From Stenotrophomonas ginsengisoli (lineage in GTDB: Bacteria; Pseudomonadota; Gammaproteobacteria; Xanthomonadales; Xanthomonadaceae), in the NCBI RefSeq assembly GCF_001431485.1, contig NZ_LDJM01000042.1:1-53571 (forward strand): a stretch of DNA of 53,571 nucleotides, read 5' to 3'. A program made the translations under genes and the position numbers. The number at the start of each line of letters is the position of its first letter. Position 1 is the stretch's first letter. Shown here one piece after another: positions 1 through 8,133 of the stretch. The notes under the pieces are model-generated. The model was not told the origin of the DNA. It ran no database searches and saw nothing but the letters and a program-made list of their open reading frames with translations.

Positions 1-1601
1 TCGATGGCCTTGTCCAGCACCAGCAGCCAGCGTTGTTGCGGTGCCTGCTGCGCCCATTGCTGCGCGGCCTGCCATTGGCCGGCAAGCGGGCGTTTGAAGC
101 CGAAGTCCACGGCCTTGCGGTCGGCCTGCAGCAGGTTCTGCTCGCGCCAGGCGACCAGGCCCAGCTGGGCCTCCGGGCCGATCTGCTGGCCCACCCCGGC
201 CATGAGCTGTTGTGCCGAACTGTAGGGGGACAGGGCCGGCATGATCAGCAGCCCATGCAGCAGCCAGAGCACGGCCAGGCCACCGAGCAGGCCGGCCAGT
301 ACATGACGCAGGCGGGTCAGGGCGCACAGCAGCACGATGCCGATACCGGCGCCGAGCAGGCCTTGGCCGGCAGGTGCCAGCAGGTCGGCCGGCATGCCCC
401 GGCGCAGCAGGTTGGCCAACAGGGCCGGGTGCTGGGTGCTGGCCAGTACGCCCAGGATCAACAAGCCGCTACCCAGCAGCAGCGACCAGCCCAGCAATAC
501 CCGGCGCACGCCCGGACGCTGCAGCAGGCCGGGTAACAGGGGCGCGGCGGCCACACACAGTGCCGGCAGCATCGGCAACAGGTACACCTCGCGCTTGCCC
601 GGGCTGGCACTGAAGAAAAGCAGCACCAGCGCGGCCCAGCCCAGCAGCAGCCACTGGCGCGGCTCACCCAGGCGCAACTGCCGCCACCAGGCCGGCAACA
701 GCCACGGCAGCAGCAGGGCGGCGGGCAGCCACAGGGTGGCCATCACCTGCAGGTAGTACCAGGCTGGCTGGATGTGGTGCCAGGCCCGGGCATAGCGGGT
801 GCCGGTCTGTTTGAACAGCAGTTCGTGGGCATAGGCCTGCAGCTGGGCATCGGGGTGATGCCACAGCGCCCAGCACAACGGCCCCAGCCATACCAGGGTG
901 CCCAGCACCAGGCCGGGCAGCAGCCACCACAGCGGTCTTGCCGGTGGCGTGGCCCCGCTTGCCGGCCAGCGCCAACGGGCAAACAGCCAGGGCAGCACCG
1001 CCAGCAGGGGCAAAAAGCCCACGCCCTTGGTCACCGTGCCGATGCCGGCGGCAATCCCGGCCAGCAGCAGCCAGCGTCGCTGTGCCCGGCCGAACAGGCA
1101 GCGGCACAGGGCCCAGAGTGCGGTGGTGGTCAGGGCCACCAGCACCATGTCGATCTGCGCACGTTTGGCCATCAGCACGAACTGGATGCAGCACAGCAGG
1201 GCCAGGATGGCCGGCAGGCGCATCGACCGGCCCCACAAGCGTGCGGCCATGTCGCCGGTCAGCCACAGGGTCAGCAGCGCGGCCAGCAGGGACGGCAGCA
1301 GGAAGGCGCCGTCCCAGTGGCCGCTGACGGCGAGGCTGGCCGCCTGCAGCCACATGAACACCGGTGGCTTTTCGGCATACAGCTCACTGCCGCGATGGGG
1401 CAGCAGCCAGTTGCCGGTGTCCAACATGGCCTGTGCGGCGAGCACAAAGCGCGGTTCATCCGGGGGCAGCGGCAGGCGCAGGCCGATACCGGCAGCCAGT
1501 ACGCAGGTGATGGCCAGGGCGGCAAGCAGCCAGAACAGGCTGGCGGGCAGTGTGCAGGGGCGGCCAGCTGCGGCCACAGGGGTAGGGGACAGGGGTTTCA
1601 A
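1..1601 (-). CDS. ArnT-like glycosyltransferase (PMT/GT39-GT83 superfamily), 3' end outside window
   Basis: This is an integral inner-membrane transferase that would move a sugar from a polyprenyl-phosphate carrier onto a periplasmic acceptor; lipid A is the usual acceptor for ArnT relatives. About 533 codons are visible, close to the roughly 550 residues of ArnT, so only the C-terminal tip is missing. The N-terminus has a hydrophobic segment followed by LPPDEPRFVLAAQAML and YAEKPPVFMWLQ, the DEPR and EKPP pattern of the first periplasmic loop of ArnT/PMT enzymes. Many hydrophobic helices follow, including a SASPGKREVYLLP segment. I chose the TTG at 1601, the first start-type codon other than CTG after an in-frame stop; a GTG at 1577 is a serious alternative. 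It is divergent from a ColR-like regulator. Family is confident; the sugar and acceptor are inferred. Confidence 0.8.
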   Translation of the reverse strand, partial: MKPLSPTPVAAAGRPCTLPASLFWLLAALAITCVLAAGIGLRLPLPPDEPRFVLAAQAMLDTGNWLLPHRGSELYAEKPPVFMWLQAASLAVSGHWDGAFLLPSLLAALLTLWLTGDMAARLWGRSMRLPAILALLCCIQFVLMAKRAQIDMVLVALTTTALWALCRCLFGRAQRRWLLLAGIAAGIGTVTKGVGFLPLLAVLPWLFARWRWPASGATPPARPLWWLLPGLVLGTLVWLGPLCWALWHHPDAQLQAYAHELLFKQTGTRYARAWHHIQPAWYYLQVMATLWLPAALLLPWLLPAWWRQLRLGEPRQWLLLGWAALVLLFFSASPGKREVYLLPMLPALCVAAAPLLPGLLQRPGVRRVLLGWSLLLGSGLLILGVLASTQHPALLANLLRRGMPADLLAPAGQGLLGAGIGIVLLCALTRLRHVLAGLLGGLAVLWLLHGLLIMPALSPYSSAQQLMAGVGQQIGPEAQLGLVAWREQNLLQADRKAVDFGFKRPLAGQWQAAQQWAQQAPQQRWLLVLDKAI

Positions 1602-1657
1602 GGGGGCGCGCAGGTCCTGTTGGAGCTGCCACTGTCAGTGCCCGGCAGTATGAAAAC

Positions 1658-1682
1658 TGTCGGAAGGGGACACATTCCGACA
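1658..1682. promoter_or_regulatory. Inverted repeat TGTCGGAA-N9-TTCCGACA in divergent promoter region
   Basis: Two perfect 8-bp arms (1658-1665 and 1675-1682) are separated by 9 bp. They lie between the glycosyltransferase and the ColR-like regulator, where a shared operator would be expected. A possible -10 for the leftward gene (CATACT on the minus strand, 1652-1647) lies just beside the left arm. Which protein binds is unknown. Confidence 0.45.
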
Positions 1683-1754
1683 ACCCTACGACCTCGCCGC
1701 CGGCATACTGGCGCAGCAGGCCACCGCCGGTGGCAACGAGCCTGGACACAGCGC

Positions 1755-2477
1755 ATGCGCTTGCTGGTGATTGATGACAACCAACACCTGGTTGCCAACA
1801 TCTTTGATTATTTCGAGCCGCGCGGACATGTGCTTGATGCCGCTCCGGACGGGGTGACCGGCCTGTACCTGGCCACCACCCAGGAGTACGACGCGATCAT
1901 CCTGGACTGGATGATGCCGCGGCTGGAGGGCACGGCCTTGCTGGAACGCCTGCGCCGTGAACACGGTTCCACCGTGCCGGTGATCATGCTCACTGCGCGC
2001 GGTGAGCTGCCGGACAAGATTGCCGGTTTCCGCAGTGGCGCCGACGACTATCTGGTCAAGCCGTTTGCCCTGCCCGAGCTGGAGGTGCGGCTGGAAGCCC
2101 TGCAGCTGCGCCGTGATGGCCGCAGTGCACAGCAGCGCCTGCAGGTCGGTGACCTGAGCCTGGACCTGTCCACCCTGGAGGCGCATCGCGCCGGCCACCT
2201 GCTGCACCTGTATCCGGCCTGCCGCAAGCTGCTGGAGGTATTGATGCGGGCCAGCCCGGCGGCGGTGCCGCGCGAGCGTCTGGAGCAGGCGTTGTGGGGC
2301 GACGAGCTGCCTGATGGCGACATGCTGCGCTCGCATATCTACGAGCTGCGGCGTGCGGTGGATGCCCCGTTCGCGGTCAAGCTGCTGCATACCCTGCCCA
2401 AGCTCGGTTACCGCCTGCGCGTGCCCGATCAGGAGCCGGTGGCTGCGGCGCCGGTGACCGACGCCAGCGGCCGATGA
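1755..2477 (+). CDS. OmpR-family response regulator, ColR-like
   Basis: A DNA-binding response regulator of 240 residues. The receiver domain (about 1-115) has the acidic pair D7-D8, phospho-acceptor D51 (IILDWMMP), T80 and K102 (DDYLVKPFAL). A winged-helix output domain follows, about 125-225 (RSHIYELRRAV, LPKLGYRL). The receiver matches my recollection of ColR proteins, including the LVANIFDYFEPRGH stretch and the GFRSGADDYLVKPFAL run. ColRS in pseudomonads and xanthomonads responds to metals or envelope damage and affects lipid A and polymyxin sensitivity. The stop overlaps the kinase start by 4 bp (ATGA), so the pair is translationally coupled. The frame stays open far upstream, but the receiver begins exactly at the chosen ATG. 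The ColR assignment is by eye; the OmpR family is certain. Confidence 0.88.
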   Translation: MRLLVIDDNQHLVANIFDYFEPRGHVLDAAPDGVTGLYLATTQEYDAIILDWMMPRLEGTALLERLRREHGSTVPVIMLTARGELPDKIAGFRSGADDYLVKPFALPELEVRLEALQLRRDGRSAQQRLQVGDLSLDLSTLEAHRAGHLLHLYPACRKLLEVLMRASPAAVPRERLEQALWGDELPDGDMLRSHIYELRRAVDAPFAVKLLHTLPKLGYRLRVPDQEPVAAAPVTDASGR

Positions 2478-3778
2478 CGCGCCGGCCGACACTGCGGCGC
2501 AAGCTGCTGGGCTGGCTGCTGGGCTATCTGGCCCTGGTCACCCTGGTGGTGTTCGCCGCCGCCAATTACGTGCACGAGCATGCCGAGCATGCGGTCTGGC
2601 GGGCCATGCTCAACACCGAGCTGGACCGGGTGGTCAGCCACCTGCGCCAGCAGCCCGGCTATCACTGGCAGGACTCGGACACCATGCGCCTGTTCCGTGG
2701 CGATGCCACCGGCAAGGGCTTGCCGGCGTCGTTGCAGGTGCTGCATCCGGGCCTGCATGACGGCCCCCTGTTCGATGGCCAGTCCAGTGCGGTGATGGTG
2801 CGCCAGACCGATGACCTGGGGCGGCTGGTGATGGTGATGGACATCACCGACTTTGCCGCGATGGAGTCGCTGACCACCCGTCTGGCGATCCTGGCCGGTG
2901 CGGCGCTGGTGCTGGTCACCTTGCTGATGGCCTGGCTGGGCATGGCGCGCCTGGTACGCCCGCTGTCCAGCCTGGCGCGCTCCATCGCCGACCTGCGCGA
3001 AGGACAGATCGGGCAGCGGGTGGCGGTGGAAAAACGCGGCAGTGCCGAGCTGGAGGTCATCGCCGCCGCGGTGAATGATTACCTGGAACGCAACCAGCGC
3101 TTTGTCGAGCGCGAGCGCGAATTCATCAGCACCACCAGCCATGAGCTGCGCACGCCGATGGCGGTGATCAGCGGGGCGGCCGAACTGGGCCTGGATCAGG
3201 ACGGTCTGCCCGAGCGCGCGCGGGTCCAGTTGCAGCGCATCGGCAACGTCGCCAGCGGGGTGGAACAGCTGATCAGCCTGCTGCTGGTGCTGGCCCGTGA
3301 TCCGGCTCGCCTGGCTGCGCTGGGTGAGCAGATCAGCCTGGCCGGCCTGATCGAGCAGAGCGTGCAGGACCACCAGCACCTGGCCGCAGGCAAGGAATTG
3401 CAGGTGGACTGCCTGATCCATGCCGACTGCGAGATCTTCGCCCCACCGGTGGTGGTGCAGGCCGCCATCGGCAACCTGTTGCGCAACGCCATCGAGAACA
3501 GTGACCGCGGCCAGATCGTGGTGTCCCTGCAGGCACCGGCCCTGGTGCGCATCAGCGATTCGGGCCACGGCATGTCGCCGCAGGAAATCAGTGCGCTGTA
3601 TGCCCGCCTGGCGCGTGGCCAGCAGCAGGGCAACGGCGGTATCGGCCTGGCCCTGATTGCCCGGCTGTGCGCGCACCTGGGCTGGCAACTGGCGCTGCAG
3701 CCGCGTGCCGGCGGCGGCACCCACGCCGAGCTGGACATGGCGGCCTCGCTGATTCCAGACGAGGCCGGCAGCGGCTGA
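2474..3778 (+). CDS. Sensor histidine kinase, partner of the ColR-like regulator
   Basis: An inner-membrane sensor kinase of 434 residues. Two membrane helices (about 12-32 and 137-157) enclose a periplasmic sensor loop of about 100 residues. A HAMP-like segment follows (VRPLSSLARSIADLREGQIG). The HisKA box STTSHELRTPMAVISGAAE carries phospho-accepting H223. The ATPase domain shows an N box (NLLRNAIENSDRGQI), a DSGHGMS D box and a GNGGIGLALIARLCAHLG G box, so the kinase looks intact. Its start overlaps the regulator stop, so it is in the same operon. By context it is ColS-like, although the sensor loop shows no motif I can tie to a ligand. Together with the divergent ArnT-like gene it suggests an envelope or lipid A stress circuit. 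Confidence 0.9.
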   Translation: MTRRPTLRRKLLGWLLGYLALVTLVVFAAANYVHEHAEHAVWRAMLNTELDRVVSHLRQQPGYHWQDSDTMRLFRGDATGKGLPASLQVLHPGLHDGPLFDGQSSAVMVRQTDDLGRLVMVMDITDFAAMESLTTRLAILAGAALVLVTLLMAWLGMARLVRPLSSLARSIADLREGQIGQRVAVEKRGSAELEVIAAAVNDYLERNQRFVEREREFISTTSHELRTPMAVISGAAELGLDQDGLPERARVQLQRIGNVASGVEQLISLLLVLARDPARLAALGEQISLAGLIEQSVQDHQHLAAGKELQVDCLIHADCEIFAPPVVVQAAIGNLLRNAIENSDRGQIVVSLQAPALVRISDSGHGMSPQEISALYARLARGQQQGNGGIGLALIARLCAHLGWQLALQPRAGGGTHAELDMAASLIPDEAGSG

Positions 3779-3784
3779 AACGGC

Positions 3785-4273
3785 TCAGTTGACCGGCAGC
3801 CGGCGCTCGGCCAGCCAGGCCCGGGCATCTTCGGCATCGCCTTCAAACCAGGCGCGGGTCGAGCCCAGGCGATAGGTGTAGCCCCAGGCATCCATGTCGG
3901 CCATCAGGCGCGCGCTGCCCACCCCGGGCAGGCGCCCGGCCAGCACGATCTGCAGGTAGCAGGTGGCATCTTCCTCGGCCACCGAATCGGTGGCATCGGT
4001 ATGCACCAGGGCGCGGCGGTCCTCGGGCAGCACGATCAGGTGGCAGGACTCGTGCAGCATCGAGTGCACCGGGGTGTCGTTGCGCACATAGACATTGCTG
4101 GCAATGATGCCGGCCTCCGGTGCGCCCCAGTAGCTGCCGGGAATCTCGGCGCCGTCGGCGATGTGGTGCAGGGTCAGGCCGAAGCCGGCGAGCAGGCCGG
4201 CGGCATCGTCAAAACGGATCTGGCCGACGGTCATGACGCTGTCGGCGGGATCGGGATTCGGTGCAGTGTTCAC
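3785..4273 (-). CDS. Small HExxH-motif protein, putative zinc metallopeptidase, last gene of the min operon
   Basis: An uncharacterised soluble protein of 162 residues with no signal peptide. Residues 74-78 read HESCH, an HExxH zinc-binding motif inside SMLHESCHLIVLP, and SVAEEDATCYLQ at about 97-108 offers E100 or E101 as a third ligand. That layout resembles short gluzincin-like or ImmA/IrrE-like metallopeptidases, where HExxH is followed by an E-rich helix. I cannot name the family. It starts 42 bp after minE on the same strand with no terminator between them, so it is probably co-transcribed with minCDE. The ATG at 4273 was chosen; an internal Met at residue 14 is possible. Peptidase activity is inference from the motif only; a structural zinc site is the alternative. 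Confidence 0.72.
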   Translation of the reverse strand: MNTAPNPDPADSVMTVGQIRFDDAAGLLAGFGLTLHHIADGAEIPGSYWGAPEAGIIASNVYVRNDTPVHSMLHESCHLIVLPEDRRALVHTDATDSVAEEDATCYLQIVLAGRLPGVGSARLMADMDAWGYTYRLGSTRAWFEGDAEDARAWLAERRLPVN

Positions 4274-4315
4274 GCAGATACCAAACCCCGGCGCGGTGAG
4301 GCGCCGGAGCCTTGC

Positions 4316-4567
4316 TTACTTGTCGTCGGGCAGGGCGACGGAAATGTCGAGCACGTCGTTGTCGCCATCACGCACCAGGTCGACCTTGACCGCATCGACA
4401 TCGATGTTGACGTACTTCTTGATCACTTCCAGCAGCTCACGCTGCAGCAGCGGCAGGTAATCCGGGCCGCCCCGGCTGCTGCGCTCCTGCGCGATGATGA
4501 TCTGCAGGCGGTTCTTGGCCGTTTCGGCGGTGTTCTTCTTCTTGTGCAGGAAGTCGAGAATACCCAT
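4316..4567 (-). CDS. minE: Cell division topological specificity factor MinE
   Basis: MinE (83 residues) stimulates the MinD ATPase and drives the pole-to-pole oscillation that keeps the MinCD division inhibitor away from mid-cell. The N-terminal [20 protein letters not shown] is the amphipathic membrane-targeting and MinD-contact segment. [10 protein letters not shown] matches the conserved MinD-binding strand, and a C-terminal topological-specificity domain follows ([19 protein letters not shown]). Length is normal for the family. It lies 3 bp after minD in the same operon. Confidence 0.97.
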   Translation of the reverse strand: MGILDFLHKKKNTAETAKNRLQIIIAQERSSRGGPDYLPLLQRELLEVIKKYVNIDVDAVKVDLVRDGDNDVLDISVALPDDK

Positions 4568-4570
4568 GCC

Positions 4571-5380
4571 TTAGCCTCCGAACAGCTTGCTGAAGAAGCC
4601 CTTCTTTTCCACGCTGGTGAAGCGCATCGGGCGCTCTTCACCGACAATGCGGCTGACCGCGTCCTCGTAGGCCTGGCCGGCGATGGACTCGTTGTCCAGG
4701 ATCACCGGCTCGCCCTTGTTGGAGGCATTGAGCACGTCGCCGGATTCGGGGATCACGCCGATGCACTTCAGGCCCAGCACTTCCTCGACGTCGGCGATGG
4801 AGAGCATTTCGCCGGTTTCAACGCGGGCCGGGTTGTAGCGGGTCAGCAGCAGGCGGGCATCCAGCGGCTTGCCGCTTTCCGCGCGCAGGGTCTTGGAATC
4901 GAGCAGGCCGATGATGCGGTCGGAGTCACGTACCGAGGACACTTCCGGGTTGACCACCACGATGGCGCGGTCGGCGAAGTACATCGCCAGGAAGGCGCCC
5001 TTCTCGATGCCGGCCGGGGAGTCGCACAGGATGTAGTCAAAACCGTCGTCGGCCAGTTCCTTGAGCACCTTGCCCACGCCTTCCTGGTGCAGGGCGTCCT
5101 TGTCGCGGGTCTGCGAGGCGGCCAGCACGTACAGGTTGTCAAAGCGCTTGTCCTTGATCAGGGCCTGCTTGAGGGTGGCTTCGCCGTTGACCACGTTGAC
5201 GAAGTCATACACCACGCGGCGCTCGCAACCCATGATCAGGTCCAGGTTGCGCAGTCCGACGTCGAAGTCGATGACGGCGATTTTCTTGCCCTTGCGGGCC
5301 AGGCCGCAGGCCAGGCTGGCGCTGGTGGTGGTCTTGCCGACGCCGCCCTTGCCCGAGGTGACTACGATGATTTCAGCCAA
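4571..5380 (-). CDS. minD: Septum site-determining ATPase MinD
   Basis: MinD (269 residues) is a membrane-associated ParA/MinD-type ATPase that recruits MinC to the membrane and oscillates under MinE control. The deviant Walker A motif GKGGVGKTT is at the N-terminus, with IDFDVGLRNLDLIMGCERR as switch region and SPAGIEKGA as Walker B region. The C-terminal KKGFFSKLFGG is the amphipathic membrane-targeting helix. The frame is open further upstream, but the start is the TTG at 5380, giving (M)AEIIVVTSGKGG as in other MinD proteins, preceded by AGGAGA at good spacing. A TTG start on an essential-class gene may hold its level down. Confidence 0.97.
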   Translation of the reverse strand: MAEIIVVTSGKGGVGKTTTSASLACGLARKGKKIAVIDFDVGLRNLDLIMGCERRVVYDFVNVVNGEATLKQALIKDKRFDNLYVLAASQTRDKDALHQEGVGKVLKELADDGFDYILCDSPAGIEKGAFLAMYFADRAIVVVNPEVSSVRDSDRIIGLLDSKTLRAESGKPLDARLLLTRYNPARVETGEMLSIADVEEVLGLKCIGVIPESGDVLNASNKGEPVILDNESIAGQAYEDAVSRIVGEERPMRFTSVEKKGFFSKLFGG

Positions 5381-5415
5381 AGGACTTCTCCTGGTGTGTT
5401 GGGGGTATGCCGGAC

Positions 5416-6183
5416 TCAATCCAGAGCGGCAATCATGATTTGATCGTGTTCCAACCAGACTTGAACGGCCTTGCCGCGCAATTGGCTGGGGACATCATCG
5501 AGCACCTTGTAGCGGCCGGCGATTGCCACCAGTTCGGCGTGGAACTCACGGCAGAAAATACGCGCATTTTCATTGCCCTGCGCGCCGGCCAGGGCGCGCC
5601 CACGCAGGGTGCCGTAAATATGGATGCTGCCATCGGAAATGACTTCGGCACCGGCGCCGACGGTGGACAGCACGGTCAGGTCGCCGTTGTGGGCATACAG
5701 CTGCTGGCCCGAGCGCACGGTGGCGTGGTGCATCTTGCCGCTTTCACTGTTGCCGGCCGCAGCAGCCGGGGCCGGCGCGGGAGCCGGTGCCGGGGCAGGG
5801 GCCTGACGGCGGGCGGGAGCCGGGGCCGGTGCACTGGCTTCATCGCGCTCGTACTGGGCACGGAACTTGGCCAGCAGCGGCAGGCCGAGCTGCTCGGCCA
5901 GCTGTTCGGTGGCCGTGGTGCCATAAGCCAGGGCCACCGGCAGCACGCCGGCCTTGCGCAGGCCGTTGATCAAGGCCTGGGCCGTGGGCAGGTCAGGCAC
6001 CTGGGACAGGCCGCCGAAATCGAGCACCACCGCTGCACGGGCGAACATTTTCGGTGCCCGGGTCACGCGCTCGTGCATTTCCTGCACCAGGCGCGGGACA
6101 TCCAGGCTGCGGATGCGCAGGTTGGCAATTCCCACCTGGCCGATTTTCAGTTCACCGGCCTGTTCATAATCATTCATCTGCAT
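5416..6183 (-). CDS. minC: Septum site-determining protein MinC with long Ala-Pro linker
   Basis: MinC (255 residues from this start) inhibits FtsZ polymerisation where MinD places it. The N-terminal FtsZ-inhibiting domain covers about 1-112 (ELKIGQVGIANLRIR, VVLDFGGL). The C-terminal beta-helical domain, about 150-255, dimerises and binds MinD (TVRSGQQLYAHNGDLTVLST, GSIHIYGTLRGRALAGAQG). The two are joined by an Ala/Pro repeat at residues 117-143 (bases 5755-5835), longer than the usual MinC linker. Start choice is between ATG 6183 (GGGA about 9 bp upstream) and ATG 6177; I prefer 6183. It begins 4 bp after the GNAT gene and ends 35 bp before minD. Confidence 0.95.
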   Translation of the reverse strand: MQMNDYEQAGELKIGQVGIANLRIRSLDVPRLVQEMHERVTRAPKMFARAAVVLDFGGLSQVPDLPTAQALINGLRKAGVLPVALAYGTTATEQLAEQLGLPLLAKFRAQYERDEASAPAPAPARRQAPAPAPAPAPAPAAAAGNSESGKMHHATVRSGQQLYAHNGDLTVLSTVGAGAEVISDGSIHIYGTLRGRALAGAQGNENARIFCREFHAELVAIAGRYKVLDDVPSQLRGKAVQVWLEHDQIMIAALD

Positions 6184-6187
6184 CACA

Positions 6188-6778
6188 TCAATTCCCGGCC
6201 GGAGCCGGTTCAACGGGGGTACGCGGGCGGATGATCCAGTCCGCATCCGGCAGTTTGTCACCGTAAGTCTCGCGTACCCATGGGTAGCTGCACAGGTCCT
6301 TGAGCATCATGCTCGCACGCACATCGACATTGCGCATGGTGTTCTGGCCGATTTCGCGGAAGCCGAAACTGCCGTGGAACAGCAGGGCCGCATCGGCGCC
6401 GTGGTCCAGGAATACCTCGCAGGCAATATGCGGGTAGCGCAGCTCGGCATAGCTCTGGATATCGGCATACAGGGCGCGGCCGACACCGCCACCGCGACGG
6501 CGACTGGCCACCACGATGCGGTCGATATAGCAAAAACGGGCATAGCGCTGGGCAAACCAGGCAAAGTTGCTTGAATCGTGGGCGCTGCCGCTGCCGAAAC
6601 CGATCAGGAAGCCGGCCAGCGCGCCATCGCGCTCGGCGATGCGGAAATACTCGGCGTAATCGTAAAAATAGCGAAGCCGTTCGGCATCCATGGGCAGGAT
6701 GGCGGAGCCGGCATTGTTGTTCAACGCCAGGACGGCATCGAGCTCATGCTCGCGGACATCGCGGATGACAATGGACAT
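6188..6778 (-). CDS. GNAT-family N-acetyltransferase, first gene of the min operon
   Basis: A cytoplasmic acetyltransferase of 196 residues that would transfer acetyl from acetyl-CoA to an amine; the substrate is unknown. The GNAT fold is suggested by the N-terminal IRDVREHELDAVLALNN and by a central CYIDRIVVASRRRGGGVGRALY, where RRGGGVGRA is the pyrophosphate-binding loop of motif A. A GSFGFREIGQ segment is typical of motif B. The ATG at 6778 has CGGAG 6 bp upstream and is preferred over a GTG two codons earlier. The gene ends 4 bp before minC, so it probably shares the min transcript. Whether it acetylates a protein such as a division factor, or a small molecule, cannot be read from the sequence. 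Confidence 0.85.
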   Translation of the reverse strand: MSIVIRDVREHELDAVLALNNNAGSAILPMDAERLRYFYDYAEYFRIAERDGALAGFLIGFGSGSAHDSSNFAWFAQRYARFCYIDRIVVASRRRGGGVGRALYADIQSYAELRYPHIACEVFLDHGADAALLFHGSFGFREIGQNTMRNVDVRASMMLKDLCSYPWVRETYGDKLPDADWIIRPRTPVEPAPAGN

Positions 6779-6821
6779 GCACACTCCGGTGGGGCGAACG
6801 TTAGACGTGTAAACCCGGTCG

Positions 6822-6830
6822 ATTATCGCA
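6822..6830 (-). promoter_or_regulatory. Candidate extended -10 for the GNAT-minCDE operon
   Basis: On the minus strand the sequence TGCGATAAT (6830-6822) is an extended -10 (TGn plus GATAAT), about 45 bp upstream of the GNAT start. No good -35 is seen, which suits an extended -10 promoter. Motif-based inference only. Confidence 0.4.
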
Positions 6831-6915
6831 TGCCCGGCGGGCCGGGGCGATGCGGCCGCCCTGGCATGACCATCGGTACGGTGCGGCTGACCGGGTGCCG
6901 GCCTTAAGATGGGCC

Positions 6916-8133
6916 ATGTTTGGACAATTGAGCCATACCCGCGTGCTGCGCCACGCCGGCCTGTTCACCTGGGCCCTGGTCGCGCTGCCGCTGGTCTACA
7001 GTCATTTCTACCCTGCCCTGGAAGACCTGAGCGGGCAGGGCATCCAGCTGCTGGGCGCCTATGTGGGCTTCGGCGCCGGCTACTGGTGGCTGACCCGTGG
7101 CCTGGAGACCGGTGGCCATTCGTCCTGGTATGACCGCCTGCTGCTGGTCGCGCTGACCTGCTTTGCCTTGATGGTCAGCTATGCCAGCTGGTCCGGGCTG
7201 GGTTCGATCCTGATGATGGTCGCCGCCGGGGTGATCCCTTGGCTGCTGCCGGCCCGGGCCGGGGTGGTGTGGCTGCTGGTCAGCCAGCTGGCGGTGCTGC
7301 CGGTGTACTGGCTGAACCTGCACATGTCCCTGTTCGAGGCCTTGATGCAGACACTGCTGTATGCGGGCTTTTCGATGTTCGTGTTCGTCACTTCGCTGGT
7401 GGCCCGGCAACAGGCCCATGCCCGCGAGCTGCAGCGCCGGCTCAATGCCGAGCTGCGCGCCACCCGCGTGCTGCTGGCCGAAAGCGCCCGGGTCAACGAG
7501 CGCACCCGCATCTCGCGCGAGCTGCATGACCTGCTCGGCCACCACCTGACCGCGCTGAGCCTGAACCTGGAAGTGGCCGGCCACATCACGCAGGGCCAGG
7601 CCCGCGAGCATGTGCGCCAGGCCCATGTGCTGGCCAAACTGCTGCTCACCGACGTGCGTGAGGCGGTGAGCACCATGCGCCAGACCGGGGCGATCGACCT
7701 GGCCGCGACTCTGCGCCCGCTGGCCGACGGGGTTCCCTCGCTGGCGGTGGAGCTGGATATTCCCCAATTGCTGGAAATCGATGACCCCGAACGGGCCCAC
7801 GTGCTGCTGCGCTGCGCCCAGGAGATCATCACCAATACCGCCCGCCATGCCCGGGGTGCGCGCCACCTGTCCTTGCGCGTGGCCCGCCGTGAGGGCCTGC
7901 TGACCCTGACTTCGCGCGATGATGGTGCCGGCGCCGATCCGGCCGCCCTGGCGCCGGGCAATGGCCTGCGCGGCATGCGCGAGCGGCTGGCCCAGCTGGG
8001 CGGCAGCGTGGAAATACAGACCAGCCCGGGCAAGGGCTTCGCCATCACGGTGATGCTGCCGGAAACCCCGCCAGGCATTACGCTGATGGCTACCGTTGAG
8101 GAGAGTGTTGATGATTCGCGTCTGCCTGGTTGA
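6916..8133 (+). CDS. Sensor histidine kinase, HisKA_3/DesK type
   Basis: A 405-residue membrane kinase with an N-terminal half of five or six hydrophobic helices (about 14-162) and no large periplasmic domain, as in DesK-like membrane sensors. The dimerisation domain has RISRELHDLLGHHLTALSLN with phospho-acceptor H204, typical of HisKA_3. The ATPase domain shows QEIITNTARHARGARHLSL (N box), RDDGAGADP (D box) and GNGLRGMRERLAQLGGSVE (G box). The frame opens earlier, but the ATG at 6916 is preferred because MFGQLSHTRV leads directly into the first helix. It overlaps its NarL-type regulator by 23 bp. No target operon lies next door, so the signal is unknown; membrane state is a guess. Confidence 0.9.
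   Translation: MFGQLSHTRVLRHAGLFTWALVALPLVYSHFYPALEDLSGQGIQLLGAYVGFGAGYWWLTRGLETGGHSSWYDRLLLVALTCFALMVSYASWSGLGSILMMVAAGVIPWLLPARAGVVWLLVSQLAVLPVYWLNLHMSLFEALMQTLLYAGFSMFVFVTSLVARQQAHARELQRRLNAELRATRVLLAESARVNERTRISRELHDLLGHHLTALSLNLEVAGHITQGQAREHVRQAHVLAKLLLTDVREAVSTMRQTGAIDLAATLRPLADGVPSLAVELDIPQLLEIDDPERAHVLLRCAQEIITNTARHARGARHLSLRVARREGLLTLTSRDDGAGADPAALAPGNGLRGMRERLAQLGGSVEIQTSPGKGFAITVMLPETPPGITLMATVEESVDDSRLPG

Noticed and set aside
774..1754. Long upstream extension of the ColR-like frame.
   Set aside because: It runs antisense through the ArnT-like gene; the receiver domain starts at 1755.
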